Assembly (NCBI RefSeq): GCF_000695795.1
Contig: NZ_JNCA01000007.1
Span: forward strand, 1-64,000
DNA length: 64,000 bases
DNA from: Flavobacterium seoulense
GTDB lineage: Bacteria > Bacteroidota > Bacteroidia > Flavobacteriales > Flavobacteriaceae
Direction of reading: 5' to 3'
Below, piece after piece: positions 7,566 through 16,485 of the stretch; the stretch's first letter is position 1, and each line of letters opens with the position of its first letter. The notes beneath the pieces were generated by a model. That model was given only the letters and a program-made list of their open reading frames with translations. It was not told where the DNA came from and did no database searches. Both the position numbers and the translations under genes were made by a program.

Positions 7566-7862
7566 TCAACAATAACATTTATCTTCGAATGGCATTCCAT
7601 TCTCATCAATAGCGATAATAATTTTTCGTTCTTTTTTTGCGTCTAACCATTTATAAGCCCAAGGAATAGACCACAAACCAAAAGTAGCACAGGAAATTAA
7701 AAAATTCAAACGATGATTTACCTTTGCTGGTTTTTTAGATAATACTACAAAAGGTAATTTTTCATTTACTTCTTCCACTACAAAACCTTTCTTGACTTTC
7801 TGGGCGAGAACACGAGATAATTTCCTCGAATTCTCATTCTTAATTAAAGGTATGTTATTCAT
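7566..7862 (-). CDS. Small protein of unknown function with one hydrophobic segment
   Basis: From the ATG at 7862 the product is 98 residues (start MNNIPLIKNENSRKLS); a further in-frame start at 7883 would add seven residues. Residues about 1-55 are basic and hydrophilic (LAQKVKKGFVVEEVNEKLPF). A hydrophobic stretch, FLISCATFGLWSIPWAYKWL, could be a membrane helix. The tail DAKKERKIIIAIDENGMPFE ends in CYC. I do not recognise the family. It is convergent with uvrA and separated by about 130 bases from the flippase gene transcribed in the same direction. Confidence 0.6.
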   Translation of the reverse strand: MNNIPLIKNENSRKLSRVLAQKVKKGFVVEEVNEKLPFVVLSKKPAKVNHRLNFLISCATFGLWSIPWAYKWLDAKKERKIIIAIDENGMPFEDKCYC

Positions 7863-7996
7863 TTGTTTGAGGGATTTAAACAAGTTAATTCTTTATTATA
7901 AAGATTTAACTTACCACAAATTTAATACCACAAATCAAGATGCACAATACCCACTTTTAGTGATTAACAGTTATTAAAAACAGTTAAATATAAAAT

Positions 7997-9493
7997 CTAT
8001 CTTACAATTTTAAATTTTTTCAATAAAACATCTATAAATTCATTAATCTGAAGAGAAATTACAAACTTATAATTCAAATAAACATAAGCGATAGTGACTA
8101 AAATAGATTTTAAACTAATGGAAACGATGGGATGAAAAGGAAAATCCCAAAAGTAAAACACCACAAATAAAACAGCAGTAAGATAAATGGAATATAAGGT
8201 TTGCTTAGTAAACGGATACAAATGCAAACGCTTGACAACAAATAACAATTTAGCCAAACTATACAAAGTAATTGATAATAAAGTTGCAAAAGCAGATCCT
8301 ATGATTCCATAAATAGGAATAAAAATCATATTTAAACCCACAGTTAAAACAACTAATAATACTCCTAAAAACAATACAGCACGGTAATATTTTGTATTAA
8401 AAATAATTGCATTATTATTACCTAAAATCAAATCAAAATATTTAGATAGTCCTATCATAAAAACCACTGTAATTCCGCTAAGGTAAAGTTCTTTTTCGGC
8501 TGGATCTTTAAGACCTGCTGTAATTATTTCATACAACATATTGATATTTACAAAAATCCCCAGCATCACTAAACCGCCTACAACCTGCAAATTAATTGAA
8601 GTTTTCTTGTAAAGACTATTCATTTCATCATGATTGTTTTCATGCATTAATTTTGCCGTAATTGGATAAACAATCTGGTGCATTGCTCTACTTGGAACCG
8701 AAATTACTAAAGCAATATAAGTAGCCACCGAATAGAAAGCAATATTATCAATTTTCATATATTGATTCAAAATCATCTTGTCTCCATCCAATAACAAATT
8801 AGCCACACTTCCTGACAAAATAATATAAAAAGAATATACTAAAACCTCTTTTGTATTATCAGGAATTGAGAATTGAAAATTAGGCGCCTGAATACTAAAA
8901 GCATAAAACATAGTAACTAAAAGCGCTAAGAAATACACAATAGCCGTTGCATAAACAAATCCTTCAACAGACATCCAGCCATAATAAACAGCAATTAATA
9001 AAACCAAAGAAGCCAATCGTAAAGCGACTTCTTTAATAAAATTTCCAAAAACCGAATGCATGTGAACCCGCAGCCAGGCATAGAAAATTTCGAAATAAGC
9101 CATACTCACTCCAATAAATGGAATAAGCCAAATGTAATTTTTAACAATCAGATTCTTTTTCGATAAAAACGCTACAATTTCATCAAAGAAAATGAATCCA
9201 AACAAACACAAAGGAATAATAAAAAGTAACGGGAAAAGTACTGTGAAAGATAAAAATCGGGAACGCTCCTCATGTGTTTTGTATTGTGAATAGAATTTAA
9301 CCAAAGTATTTTGCATTCCAATGGCAAACAAAGGCATGATAACATTAGCACTCGAAACAATATAATTGGTCAAACCATAATAAGCCGCACCTAGAAAAAC
9401 AGGGTATAAATAAATGGTATTAAAACCTCCAATGGCAAAGCCGATATATGTAATTATGGTGTTTTTTAAGGACTGATTTAAAACGATTCCCAT
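7997..9493 (-). CDS. Polysaccharide flippase (Wzx-like, MOP superfamily)
   Basis: A 498-residue integral membrane protein with about 12-14 hydrophobic helices. It starts NQSLKNTIITYIGFAIGGFN, the N-terminal pattern of the PST/Wzx lipid-linked oligosaccharide flippases. Such proteins turn undecaprenyl-linked repeat units across the inner membrane for O-antigen, capsule or exopolysaccharide assembly. It lies nine bases from the start side of the glycosyltransferase gene on the same strand, so the two are probably cotranscribed. The substrate cannot be told from sequence. It could instead be a lipid II flippase-like protein, but those are usually more conserved. Confidence 0.85.
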   Translation of the reverse strand: MGIVLNQSLKNTIITYIGFAIGGFNTIYLYPVFLGAAYYGLTNYIVSSANVIMPLFAIGMQNTLVKFYSQYKTHEERSRFLSFTVLFPLLFIIPLCLFGFIFFDEIVAFLSKKNLIVKNYIWLIPFIGVSMAYFEIFYAWLRVHMHSVFGNFIKEVALRLASLVLLIAVYYGWMSVEGFVYATAIVYFLALLVTMFYAFSIQAPNFQFSIPDNTKEVLVYSFYIILSGSVANLLLDGDKMILNQYMKIDNIAFYSVATYIALVISVPSRAMHQIVYPITAKLMHENNHDEMNSLYKKTSINLQVVGGLVMLGIFVNINMLYEIITAGLKDPAEKELYLSGITVVFMIGLSKYFDLILGNNNAIIFNTKYYRAVLFLGVLLVVLTVGLNMIFIPIYGIIGSAFATLLSITLYSLAKLLFVVKRLHLYPFTKQTLYSIYLTAVLFVVFYFWDFPFHPIVSISLKSILVTIAYVYLNYKFVISLQINEFIDVLLKKFKIVR

Positions 9494-9501
9494 TGATGAG
9501 C

Positions 9502-10794
9502 TTAGGAGTTAGATGTTAAAAGTTGTACCAATTGTTCCGTTAATTTCTTTCTGGAATATTTTTGCAAACCTACACCATTAGATTGTAATTTCCCTTCTAA
9601 ATATTGATTATATAAATCCAAAATTAACTTTTTCAATCTTTCTTTTTCAGAATAATCAAAAAACACTCCGGTATTTGTCTCGGTAATAATTTCGGCAAAA
9701 TCAGAACCTTGAGGTCCTAAGGCTATAATTGGCCGGTTTGAAACCATATATTCAAACAATTTCCCAGGAATAATACTCTTTGTTTCTTCAGAATCAATTT
9801 CGATAAGTAATAAAACCTGTGATTTTCTTTGATGTGCAATCGCTTCTTCGTGCGAAACGTAACCCAAATTATTCAGATATTCATTCAAACCGAAATGAGC
9901 AATCGCATCTAAAACTTCCTGACTCACTGCGCCAATTAATTTAATCTCCAAATGAGATTTAAAATCAGGAATTTCAGCGGCTAATTCGACTAAAGATTCC
10001 CATAAAATTATCGGGTTTCTTGCTGAAAGAAAAGAACCAATATGTGCCAAAGAAAATTTAGCATCTAAAGTTTGTTTCTCAACTTTCTCCACATCAAAAC
10101 CATTTGTAATAACAGCAATAGGTTTTGTAGTAAGTAACTCAAATTCTGATTTAGTAGTTTTACTGGTCACAATAATCGTATCGGCAGTATTTAAAACCTG
10201 CGATTCTAATTCTTTGTGTTTTTGAGCTGCAAAATCAGAAAGCCGCAATGATTTATGATAACCTATTGTTGTCCAAGGATCTCTAAAATCGGCAAACCAT
10301 TTTATATTTAATTTCTGTTTTAATTCTAATCCAATAAGGTGCAAACTATGCGGTGGACCAGAAGTTACTATCGTATCAATATTATTTTCGACAATGTGTT
10401 TCTCTAAATAAGAAACAGATGGTTTTACCCAGAAAAAACGGGCATCAGGAATGAATAAATTACCTCTAATCCATAAAAAAACCTTATCTAAAAACGATTG
10501 TTTTTTTTGATTAGGGATAATCCCCGAATTCATTTTCTTGGTTTTATTCTTCGAAAAAAAAGAAGCTAATTGATAAGGTTCGAATATTTTTTGTTTTAGA
10601 ATAATAGCTTTATCCGAAACCTCCTTTATCAAATTTTCGTCAACAATAGGATAAGTAGGATTTTCAGGAATATAAACTATAGGCTGAACACCAAAATCAG
10701 GTAAATACTTAACAAATTTCAACCATCGTTGCACTCCCGGACCTCCAGCTGGCGGCCAATAATAGGTAATAATTAAAAGTTTTTTTGAATCCAA
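9502..10794 (-). CDS. Glycosyltransferase family 4-like protein
   Basis: A 430-residue GT-B fold enzyme. The N-terminal donor-independent motif YYWPPAGGPGVQRWLKF is typical of GT4-like enzymes of Bacteroidota exopolysaccharide loci. The second Rossmann lobe contains FEYMVSNRPIIALGP, which corresponds to the E-X7-E nucleotide-sugar region of the family. It is soluble or peripheral at the cytoplasmic face. It lies between yfhO-like and flippase genes on the same strand, with gaps of 53 and 8 bases, suggesting one surface-glycan operon. Sugar and acceptor specificity are not predictable here. Confidence 0.85.
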   Translation of the reverse strand: MDSKKLLIITYYWPPAGGPGVQRWLKFVKYLPDFGVQPIVYIPENPTYPIVDENLIKEVSDKAIILKQKIFEPYQLASFFSKNKTKKMNSGIIPNQKKQSFLDKVFLWIRGNLFIPDARFFWVKPSVSYLEKHIVENNIDTIVTSGPPHSLHLIGLELKQKLNIKWFADFRDPWTTIGYHKSLRLSDFAAQKHKELESQVLNTADTIIVTSKTTKSEFELLTTKPIAVITNGFDVEKVEKQTLDAKFSLAHIGSFLSARNPIILWESLVELAAEIPDFKSHLEIKLIGAVSQEVLDAIAHFGLNEYLNNLGYVSHEEAIAHQRKSQVLLLIEIDSEETKSIIPGKLFEYMVSNRPIIALGPQGSDFAEIITETNTGVFFDYSEKERLKKLILDLYNQYLEGKLQSNGVGLQKYSRKKLTEQLVQLLTSNS

Positions 10795-10847
10795 AATCTT
10801 ATACCTGAATTAATAAATTGAACAGATTAATTGCAATCTAAAAATTA

Positions 10848-13280
10848 TTAAACTATAGCTTTAGAGCTTTTTTTCCTTTCGTAATAAATTCCACCTATTA
10901 ACAGCAATAACATTCCAATACCACTAATAATTGTAATAGTACTTCCGGTTTTAATAACTTCGGGCTCGAATTTAAATTCTACCGTATGTACTCCTTTTGG
11001 AAGTATCATCGCTCTTAGAACATAATCTACAGGGAAATAATCTGTTTTTACACCATCAACATAAGCATTCCAGCCGTTTTCATAATAAATTTCAGAAAAA
11101 ACGGCCAAACCTTCGTTTTTACTATCTGAAATATATTTAATATAATTAGGTTTATAAGTACGCAATTGAATTGATCCTGTAGTATCCATATTGCGTTTTA
11201 AACGTGCGCTTTTAAATTTATCTCTATGCAGCTGTATATTAAATACCGCTATTTTTTTGGTATTTATTTTATTCAGCGCTTTCATCTCATCATCTGCCTT
11301 GTTTACTAACTTTATATCACTAACAAACCAGGCGTTACCATTAGCATCCGGATTGTAAACTGGAAATTCTTTTCCTTCTTTATCCGTTTGGATAACATAT
11401 TTTACATTCAGCATATTCAACATTTCCATATTGTTTTTGGCAATTTGGTAATCGAATAATTGTTGCATTCTACGCGGTTTTGCTGCATGATATCCACCAA
11501 TTGATTTATGAAAATAGGAAGCTCTGGCGCTGGAGAAATTTCCGTTTATTTCAAAAACTCGGTAATGTGTAGTATCTTTTAATATTTGAGCATCTGAAGT
11601 TGTTTCCTGAAAAGGAACTTCGACTTCTCTTTTACCCACAAAATCTTTAGCCGAAACGTATTTTTTGTCAACAAAAAACAAATCAGATACCATAAACAAA
11701 CCTACCAAAATGATGGCTGTACTTTGTGCTATTCTGTTCTTAAAAAACAACCATAAAACTCCTGCTGTCAGGACAATTAAAAATCCTGAACGTAATAAAT
11801 CGGCACTGTATAAACTCTTTCTATCGCTTTTAAGCGCATCAACAAAACTTGGTCCGTAACTTTCGTTAAAATAACTATCGCTGGCACCAGAGAAGCTAAA
11901 CATACTTTTACATAAAAATAGAATCACAATAGTTCCTAAACTTATAGCGGCGGTTTGCCATAATCCTTCCCATTGCTTGTCTTTATCAACTTTGAAAAAA
12001 GATTGTAATCCCATTACGGCTAATACCGGAAAACACAATTCTAAGATGACTTGTATTGAAGAAACTGCTCTAAACTTATTGTACATTGGTACATAATCAA
12101 TAAAGAAATCAGTCAATAAAGAGAAATTCTTACCCCAGGAAAGCAATAAGGCCACAATAGCTCCCGAAAGAAAAACATATTTTATTTTTCGGTCATCAAT
12201 AATTAACGCTAAAATCCCTAAGAAGAAAACAATCACACCAATGTAAGCCGGAGCCGCCACAATAGGCTGATCTCCCCAATAAGTTGGCATTCCTGTAACA
12301 AAATCAGCAGCTTGAGCTTCGGGTACACCCTGACTAATCATAAAATTGTACATACTGCTATCCTTACCTAAAGCTTCGCTATTAGAACCTCCAAATAATC
12401 GTGGTGCTATTAGATTAAAACTTTCGGCAATACCGTAGCTGTATTCAGTAATATAATCGCGGGTCATAGCACTGGTATCAGTACTTCTGGAACCATCAGG
12501 ATTAAAAGTTAATTCGCTTTTTCCACGAGTACTAAAATTAGCATATTCGGCTGTAGTCAATAAATTAGTCGCATTGGCTCCAATGGCAAAAATCCCTGCA
12601 ATAGCTAATACTCCTAACGAAGTAAAAAGTGCTTTGTATTCTTTTTGTTTTATAAAATGAAATGCAAAATACCCTGATAGAATCAGCAAGAAAATCAACA
12701 AATAATACGTCATCTGGAAGTGATTTGCATTAATTTCTAATGCTGTTGCTATCATGGTGAGCAAACCTCCCAGAACATATTTTTTCCTGTAAACCAATAT
12801 AAATCCAGCAATCACAAGCGGCATATAGGCAATTGCATGTGCTTTAGCATTATGTCCAACTCCCAAAATAATAATCAGATATGTTGAAAAGCCAAAAGCA
12901 ATAGCTCCAAAAAAAGCTTTTAACGAATCCACTTTTAAAACTAAAAGTAAACCATAAAAACCTAAAAAGTATAAAAATAAATAATCAGCCGGACGAGGTA
13001 AAAAACGTAAAACATCATCTACAGCTCCTATAAAATCATAGGGATATTTTGCACCTAACTGATAGGTTGGCATTCCGCCAAAAGCTGAATTAGTCCAATA
13101 AGGTTCTACATGCTGAGCAGCTCGGAAATCGTTTTGCTCCTTAGCCATACCGGTATATTGCGCAATATCCGATTGAAAAATTTGCTTCCCCTGAAGTACA
13201 GGATAAAAATAAATTAATGAAACTAAAAGGAAACCAAAAATGGCAATTGCGTGCGGGTATAACTTATTTATTATTTTCAA
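10848..13280 (-). CDS. YfhO-family membrane protein
   Basis: An 810-residue protein with about 12 or more hydrophobic helices and a C-terminal soluble region (about 530-770) before a last helix near GSTITIISGIGMLLLLIGG. The overall plan matches YfhO (PF09586), a family of GT-C-like membrane proteins tied to glycosylation of cell-wall polymers in Firmicutes and found as single long copies in Bacteroidota. The EIYYENGWNAYVDG and FKFEP motifs near the C-terminus are typical of the family. It is first in the likely operon with the glycosyltransferase and flippase. Its exact reaction is not established for this lineage. Confidence 0.88.
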   Translation of the reverse strand: MKIINKLYPHAIAIFGFLLVSLIYFYPVLQGKQIFQSDIAQYTGMAKEQNDFRAAQHVEPYWTNSAFGGMPTYQLGAKYPYDFIGAVDDVLRFLPRPADYLFLYFLGFYGLLLVLKVDSLKAFFGAIAFGFSTYLIIILGVGHNAKAHAIAYMPLVIAGFILVYRKKYVLGGLLTMIATALEINANHFQMTYYLLIFLLILSGYFAFHFIKQKEYKALFTSLGVLAIAGIFAIGANATNLLTTAEYANFSTRGKSELTFNPDGSRSTDTSAMTRDYITEYSYGIAESFNLIAPRLFGGSNSEALGKDSSMYNFMISQGVPEAQAADFVTGMPTYWGDQPIVAAPAYIGVIVFFLGILALIIDDRKIKYVFLSGAIVALLLSWGKNFSLLTDFFIDYVPMYNKFRAVSSIQVILELCFPVLAVMGLQSFFKVDKDKQWEGLWQTAAISLGTIVILFLCKSMFSFSGASDSYFNESYGPSFVDALKSDRKSLYSADLLRSGFLIVLTAGVLWLFFKNRIAQSTAIILVGLFMVSDLFFVDKKYVSAKDFVGKREVEVPFQETTSDAQILKDTTHYRVFEINGNFSSARASYFHKSIGGYHAAKPRRMQQLFDYQIAKNNMEMLNMLNVKYVIQTDKEGKEFPVYNPDANGNAWFVSDIKLVNKADDEMKALNKINTKKIAVFNIQLHRDKFKSARLKRNMDTTGSIQLRTYKPNYIKYISDSKNEGLAVFSEIYYENGWNAYVDGVKTDYFPVDYVLRAMILPKGVHTVEFKFEPEVIKTGSTITIISGIGMLLLLIGGIYYERKKSSKAIV

Positions 13281-13325
13281 TTTTCGAGAATTTTATTAAA
13301 ACATTAGGTTAATAGTGTGGCAAAT

Positions 13326-13607
13326 TTAGTCTATTTCTTCATAATCCACATAATCTCCTACTTTTTTGGTTTCTCGAGGTCTTTTTTCATTTGGCGTATT
13401 AAAAATTGTAGTCTCTCCATTTTTAGTATTTTGCCAGGAATCCTGATACTGACGCTGCTGTTGCTGGTGAATATTTTCACCCGCTTTTTCGACTACTTTT
13501 TTAATTAATAATGGTAAAAATAATTTTGCCAAAAATCTAAAAATATAATAGAAAGCTATAATGTAAAAAAGTGTTTTTATAAATCCTGAAAATGATGCCT
13601 CTTGCAT
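13326..13607 (-). CDS. DUF4834-like small membrane protein
   Basis: A 93-residue protein starting MQEASFSGFIKTLFYI (13607), which is a better start than the in-frame ATG at 13637 because it places the hydrophobic helix (FIKTLFYIIAFYYIFRFLAK) at the very N-terminus. The rest is polar, with a Gln-rich patch (QQQQRQYQ) and an acidic end (DYVDYEEID). The pattern matches the Bacteroidota family DUF4834, whose function is unknown. It lies 45 bases upstream of the YfhO-like gene on the same strand and may be cotranscribed. Confidence 0.75.
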   Translation of the reverse strand: MQEASFSGFIKTLFYIIAFYYIFRFLAKLFLPLLIKKVVEKAGENIHQQQQRQYQDSWQNTKNGETTIFNTPNEKRPRETKKVGDYVDYEEID

Positions 13608-13688
13608 AATCAAATAGTTTTTTAGCAAAATTAACAAATACTACGTTCAAAATTAGAATATCATTCTTAAATAAATAATAAAATATAG

Positions 13689-13696
13689 TACATTTG
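13689..13696 (+). promoter_or_regulatory. -7 box upstream of the outer-membrane protein gene
   Basis: TACATTTG matches TAnnTTTG and lies 32 bases before the ATG at 13729. No TTG is seen at the expected -33 distance. Confidence 0.4.
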
Positions 13697-13728
13697 GAAA
13701 GCCTATTACTTTAAAAATCCAAAAAAAC

Positions 13729-14682
13729 ATGTCTCAATTTAAAATTACATTAGCCTTAGTTATAAGTCTATTAGCAAATTACAATTACGGACAACACACT
13801 GATGAGATTAACTCTAATCGTCCGGGCGAAACCATGTCAGCTTATGCTGTTGGAAAATCAGTAATTCAGGTAGAAACCGGTATTTATGGCATTCAGGAAA
13901 AACATCGTTTGTTAGGATATGATGCTAACGGATATGGTCTTGATCTTACTTTACGCTATGGCTTTTTGATGGAAAAACTAGAAGTTATTGCCGATATTCA
14001 ATATCAAAATGAAGATTTTGTAAATGGTTTTCTGCAATACAATAAATCCGATTTAAAGCAGACGGTTTTAGGAGCTAAATACCTCATCTACGATCCTTAT
14101 AAAAATTACGAAAAGAAAATAAACATCTATAGCTGGAAAGCAAACCACTCATTCAACTGGCACCAATTAATTCCGGCTGTTTCTGTTTTTGCAGGAGCTA
14201 ATTTTACAATGAAAAACAATCCGTATGCATTTTCACCCGATGCGATGATTTCGCCAAAAGCGATGATTATTACACAAAATCATCTTGGAGACGGTTCATG
14301 GGTTTTTGTAACTAATATTATTGCCGATTATATTGGAACAGATTATCCAAGCTACGGCTACGTGCTTACTTTAACCAAAGGTTTTAGCCGAAAATGGTCA
14401 GGATTTGTAGAAAATCAAGGCTATAAAAGTGATTTTTACAGCGACGCTATTTTACGTGGCGGAGCTGCTTTTTTATTAAACAAAAGCATGCAAATAGACG
14501 CTTCTGTAAGCCATAATTTAAAAGACACACCTACTGTTTTTTATGGCGGCGTAGGATTTTCATGGTGTTATGATGCCAATTATAAAGAAGTCAGAATCAA
14601 CTTAGACGATGCTCCTTCGCAACCAAGATCCGTTCGAAAAGCAGCCAAAAAAGATCAGAAACGAAAAGACGCAATTGAATAA
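13729..14682 (+). CDS. Outer-membrane beta-barrel protein (MetA/PF13557-like)
   Basis: A 317-residue exported protein. The signal peptide is MSQFKITLALVISLLANYNY, cut after YG-Q or nearby. The mature start EINSNRPGETMSAYAVGKSV is characteristic of the phenol-degradation MetA-like outer-membrane family (PF13557), which in Bacteroidota is usually annotated only as a transporter. Alternating hydrophobic strands and aromatic residues run through the whole length, followed by a basic C-terminal tail (RSVRKAAKKDQKRKD). The next gene starts 12 bases downstream, so the two are probably cotranscribed. The substrate is unknown. Confidence 0.7.
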   Translation: MSQFKITLALVISLLANYNYGQHTDEINSNRPGETMSAYAVGKSVIQVETGIYGIQEKHRLLGYDANGYGLDLTLRYGFLMEKLEVIADIQYQNEDFVNGFLQYNKSDLKQTVLGAKYLIYDPYKNYEKKINIYSWKANHSFNWHQLIPAVSVFAGANFTMKNNPYAFSPDAMISPKAMIITQNHLGDGSWVFVTNIIADYIGTDYPSYGYVLTLTKGFSRKWSGFVENQGYKSDFYSDAILRGGAAFLLNKSMQIDASVSHNLKDTPTVFYGGVGFSWCYDANYKEVRINLDDAPSQPRSVRKAAKKDQKRKDAIE

Positions 14683-14694
14683 AGAAATAAAATA

Positions 14695-15813
14695 ATGATT
14701 ACAGTAAAAGAAGTAAAAACAAAAAAAGAACTTACCGAATATATTAAATTTCCTTTCTCTTTATACAAAGACAATGAATTTTGGGTTCCGCCATTGATTG
14801 CCGACGAATTAGAAACATTCGACAAAACTAAAAATCCTGCTTTTGAAAATGCCGAAGCTTATTTTTATCTGGCATACAAAAACAACGAAATTGCAGGTCG
14901 AATTACCGCTATTATCAATTGGGCTGAAGTAAACGGACAACAAAAGAAAAAAGTGCGTTTCGGTTGGTTTGATGTGATTAACGATATTAATGTAACCGAA
15001 GCATTATTAGAAAAAGTATACGAATTAGGTCGAAAAAACAACTTAGAATATGTTGAAGGTCCAATGGGATTTTCAAACCTGGACAAAGTTGGGGTTTTAA
15101 CCGAAGGTTTTGATCAATTAGGAACCATGGTAACCTGGTACAATCATCCGTATTATGCGAATCATTTTGAACAACTGGGTTACGTAGTAGAAAAAGAATA
15201 TGTAGAGAGTAAATTTCCTTTTTCGAATGTACAGCCTGAGTTTTTCCAAAAAGCAAATGAATTGGTAAAAAAGAGATACCAATTAAAACCGCTCAATTTT
15301 AAATCAACGAAGGAAGTCATGCCGTATGTTGACAAAATGTTTGATTTATTCAACACTTCTTATGCTAATTTATCTTCATTTGTAGCTGTTTCTGACGTTC
15401 AAAAAGAATATTTCAAGAAAAAATACATCAGTTTTATTAATCCTGAATACATTAAGTTTGTCGAAGACAAAGATCAAAACATTGTTGCTTTCAGTATTGT
15501 AATGCCTTCTTTTTCCAGAGCATTACAAAAAGCCAAAGGGAAATTATTTCCGTTTGGATTATTTCATTTGCTAAAAGCAAAAAAACAAAGCAAAGACATG
15601 CTTTTCTATTTAATAGGTGTTCATCCTGATTTTCAAAATAAAGCTGTAACTGCTATTATTTTCAACGAATATTACGAAACTTTCAAAGAAAAAGGAGTAG
15701 AAAACTGTTTTAGAACTCCTGAACTTGCCGATAATATTGCGGTACACAACCTTTGGAAACATTTTGATCCAAAAGTACATTGCCGAAGAAAAACATTTAG
15801 AAAAGAATTATAA
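14695..15813 (+). CDS. GNAT-fold N-acyltransferase-like protein, candidate ceramide/amide synthase
   Basis: A 372-residue soluble protein with two GNAT-like halves. EIAGRITAIINWAE resembles the core strand before the acyl-CoA loop, and the C-terminal VHPDFQNKAVTAIIF is a typical GNAT motif A region. Proteins of this length occur across Bacteroidota and are often given uninformative names. A GNAT-fold enzyme is known to be the ceramide synthase of Caulobacter, and this gene lies 0.7 kb from an AONS/serine-palmitoyltransferase-like gene. I therefore suggest it could N-acylate a sphingoid or capnine base; this is inference from fold and position only. It is downstream of the outer-membrane protein gene and ends in a strong terminator. 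Confidence 0.6.
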   Translation: MITVKEVKTKKELTEYIKFPFSLYKDNEFWVPPLIADELETFDKTKNPAFENAEAYFYLAYKNNEIAGRITAIINWAEVNGQQKKKVRFGWFDVINDINVTEALLEKVYELGRKNNLEYVEGPMGFSNLDKVGVLTEGFDQLGTMVTWYNHPYYANHFEQLGYVVEKEYVESKFPFSNVQPEFFQKANELVKKRYQLKPLNFKSTKEVMPYVDKMFDLFNTSYANLSSFVAVSDVQKEYFKKKYISFINPEYIKFVEDKDQNIVAFSIVMPSFSRALQKAKGKLFPFGLFHLLKAKKQSKDMLFYLIGVHPDFQNKAVTAIIFNEYYETFKEKGVENCFRTPELADNIAVHNLWKHFDPKVHCRRKTFRKEL

Positions 15814-15829
15814 AAACATAATAATGAAT

Positions 15830-15860
15830 AAGCCCCATTTTGTTAAACAAAATGGGGCTT
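15830..15860 (+). terminator. Terminator after the GNAT-like gene
   Basis: AAGCCCCATTTT pairs with AAAATGGGGCTT around a short loop, 16 bases after the stop codon. It sits between convergent genes. Confidence 0.8.
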
Positions 15861-15882
15861 ATTACTGCAACATATTTGAAAT

Positions 15883-16362
15883 TTAGGGCTTACAATCTAT
15901 TTTATTAAAAACGACATTACTGTCAAATTTAATTTTCTTTTTGTCTTTAAAAGTCATTTTTCCGTTAGCATCAATCATTTCACCATGGCCTTCAACATAA
16001 CTATTGGCATCTTTTTTAAGGAAAACTAATTCCCGAATTGAAGTCACTCCTTCTGATTCAAATTTATAATCGGCAAAAATAGTATCGCCTTTTACATTTC
16101 CTAAAATTGTACCAAAACTTTTATCCTTTTCAAAATAAGAATAATTTAATTCTCCCGTAAATTCGTTTACACTATTCACGTCAACAGACAATGTTATCGT
16201 GTCTTTTTCTATCACAGCCTGATAACACTCTTTTTTAGGTGTTTCCATTGGTGCTTCAACTTCTGCAGGAGGAATTACAGCTTCTTTGTTTTTATTACCC
16301 ATACAAGAAGAGGTAATAATGGCAAGTAAAATAACATTACTAAGTAAGTATATTGCTTTCAT
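15883..16362 (-). CDS. Small lipoprotein of unknown function
   Basis: A 159-residue protein with a signal peptide and lipobox: MKAIYLLSNVILLAIITSSC, with Cys20 as the probable lipidation site. The mature part begins with polar, acidic residues and then forms a beta-rich domain (TLSVDVNSVNEFTGELNYSY, GTILGNVKGDTIFADYKF). It resembles many short Bacteroidota lipoproteins, and the alternating strands suggest a small barrel or sandwich. It is flanked by the SPT-like gene on the same strand, separated by a terminator, so it is probably transcribed on its own. No specific function can be given. Confidence 0.75.
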   Translation of the reverse strand: MKAIYLLSNVILLAIITSSCMGNKNKEAVIPPAEVEAPMETPKKECYQAVIEKDTITLSVDVNSVNEFTGELNYSYFEKDKSFGTILGNVKGDTIFADYKFESEGVTSIRELVFLKKDANSYVEGHGEMIDANGKMTFKDKKKIKFDSNVVFNKIDCKP

Positions 16363-16414
16363 AAATCATTATGGTGTTAGGTTTATAGAATGTAAAGATA
16401 TTTTAAAGCAAAAA

Positions 16415-16442
16415 AAATCCATTCATATAGTGAATGGATTTT
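16415..16442. terminator. Terminator of the AONS/SPT-like gene
   Basis: AAATCCATTCA pairs with TGAATGGATTT; T runs flank it on both strands. It lies 44 bases past the minus-strand stop at 16486. Confidence 0.75.
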
Positions 16443-16485
16443 TCTTATATAATTCCCATTTTAAGGGAGCTTACTTAATATCTAA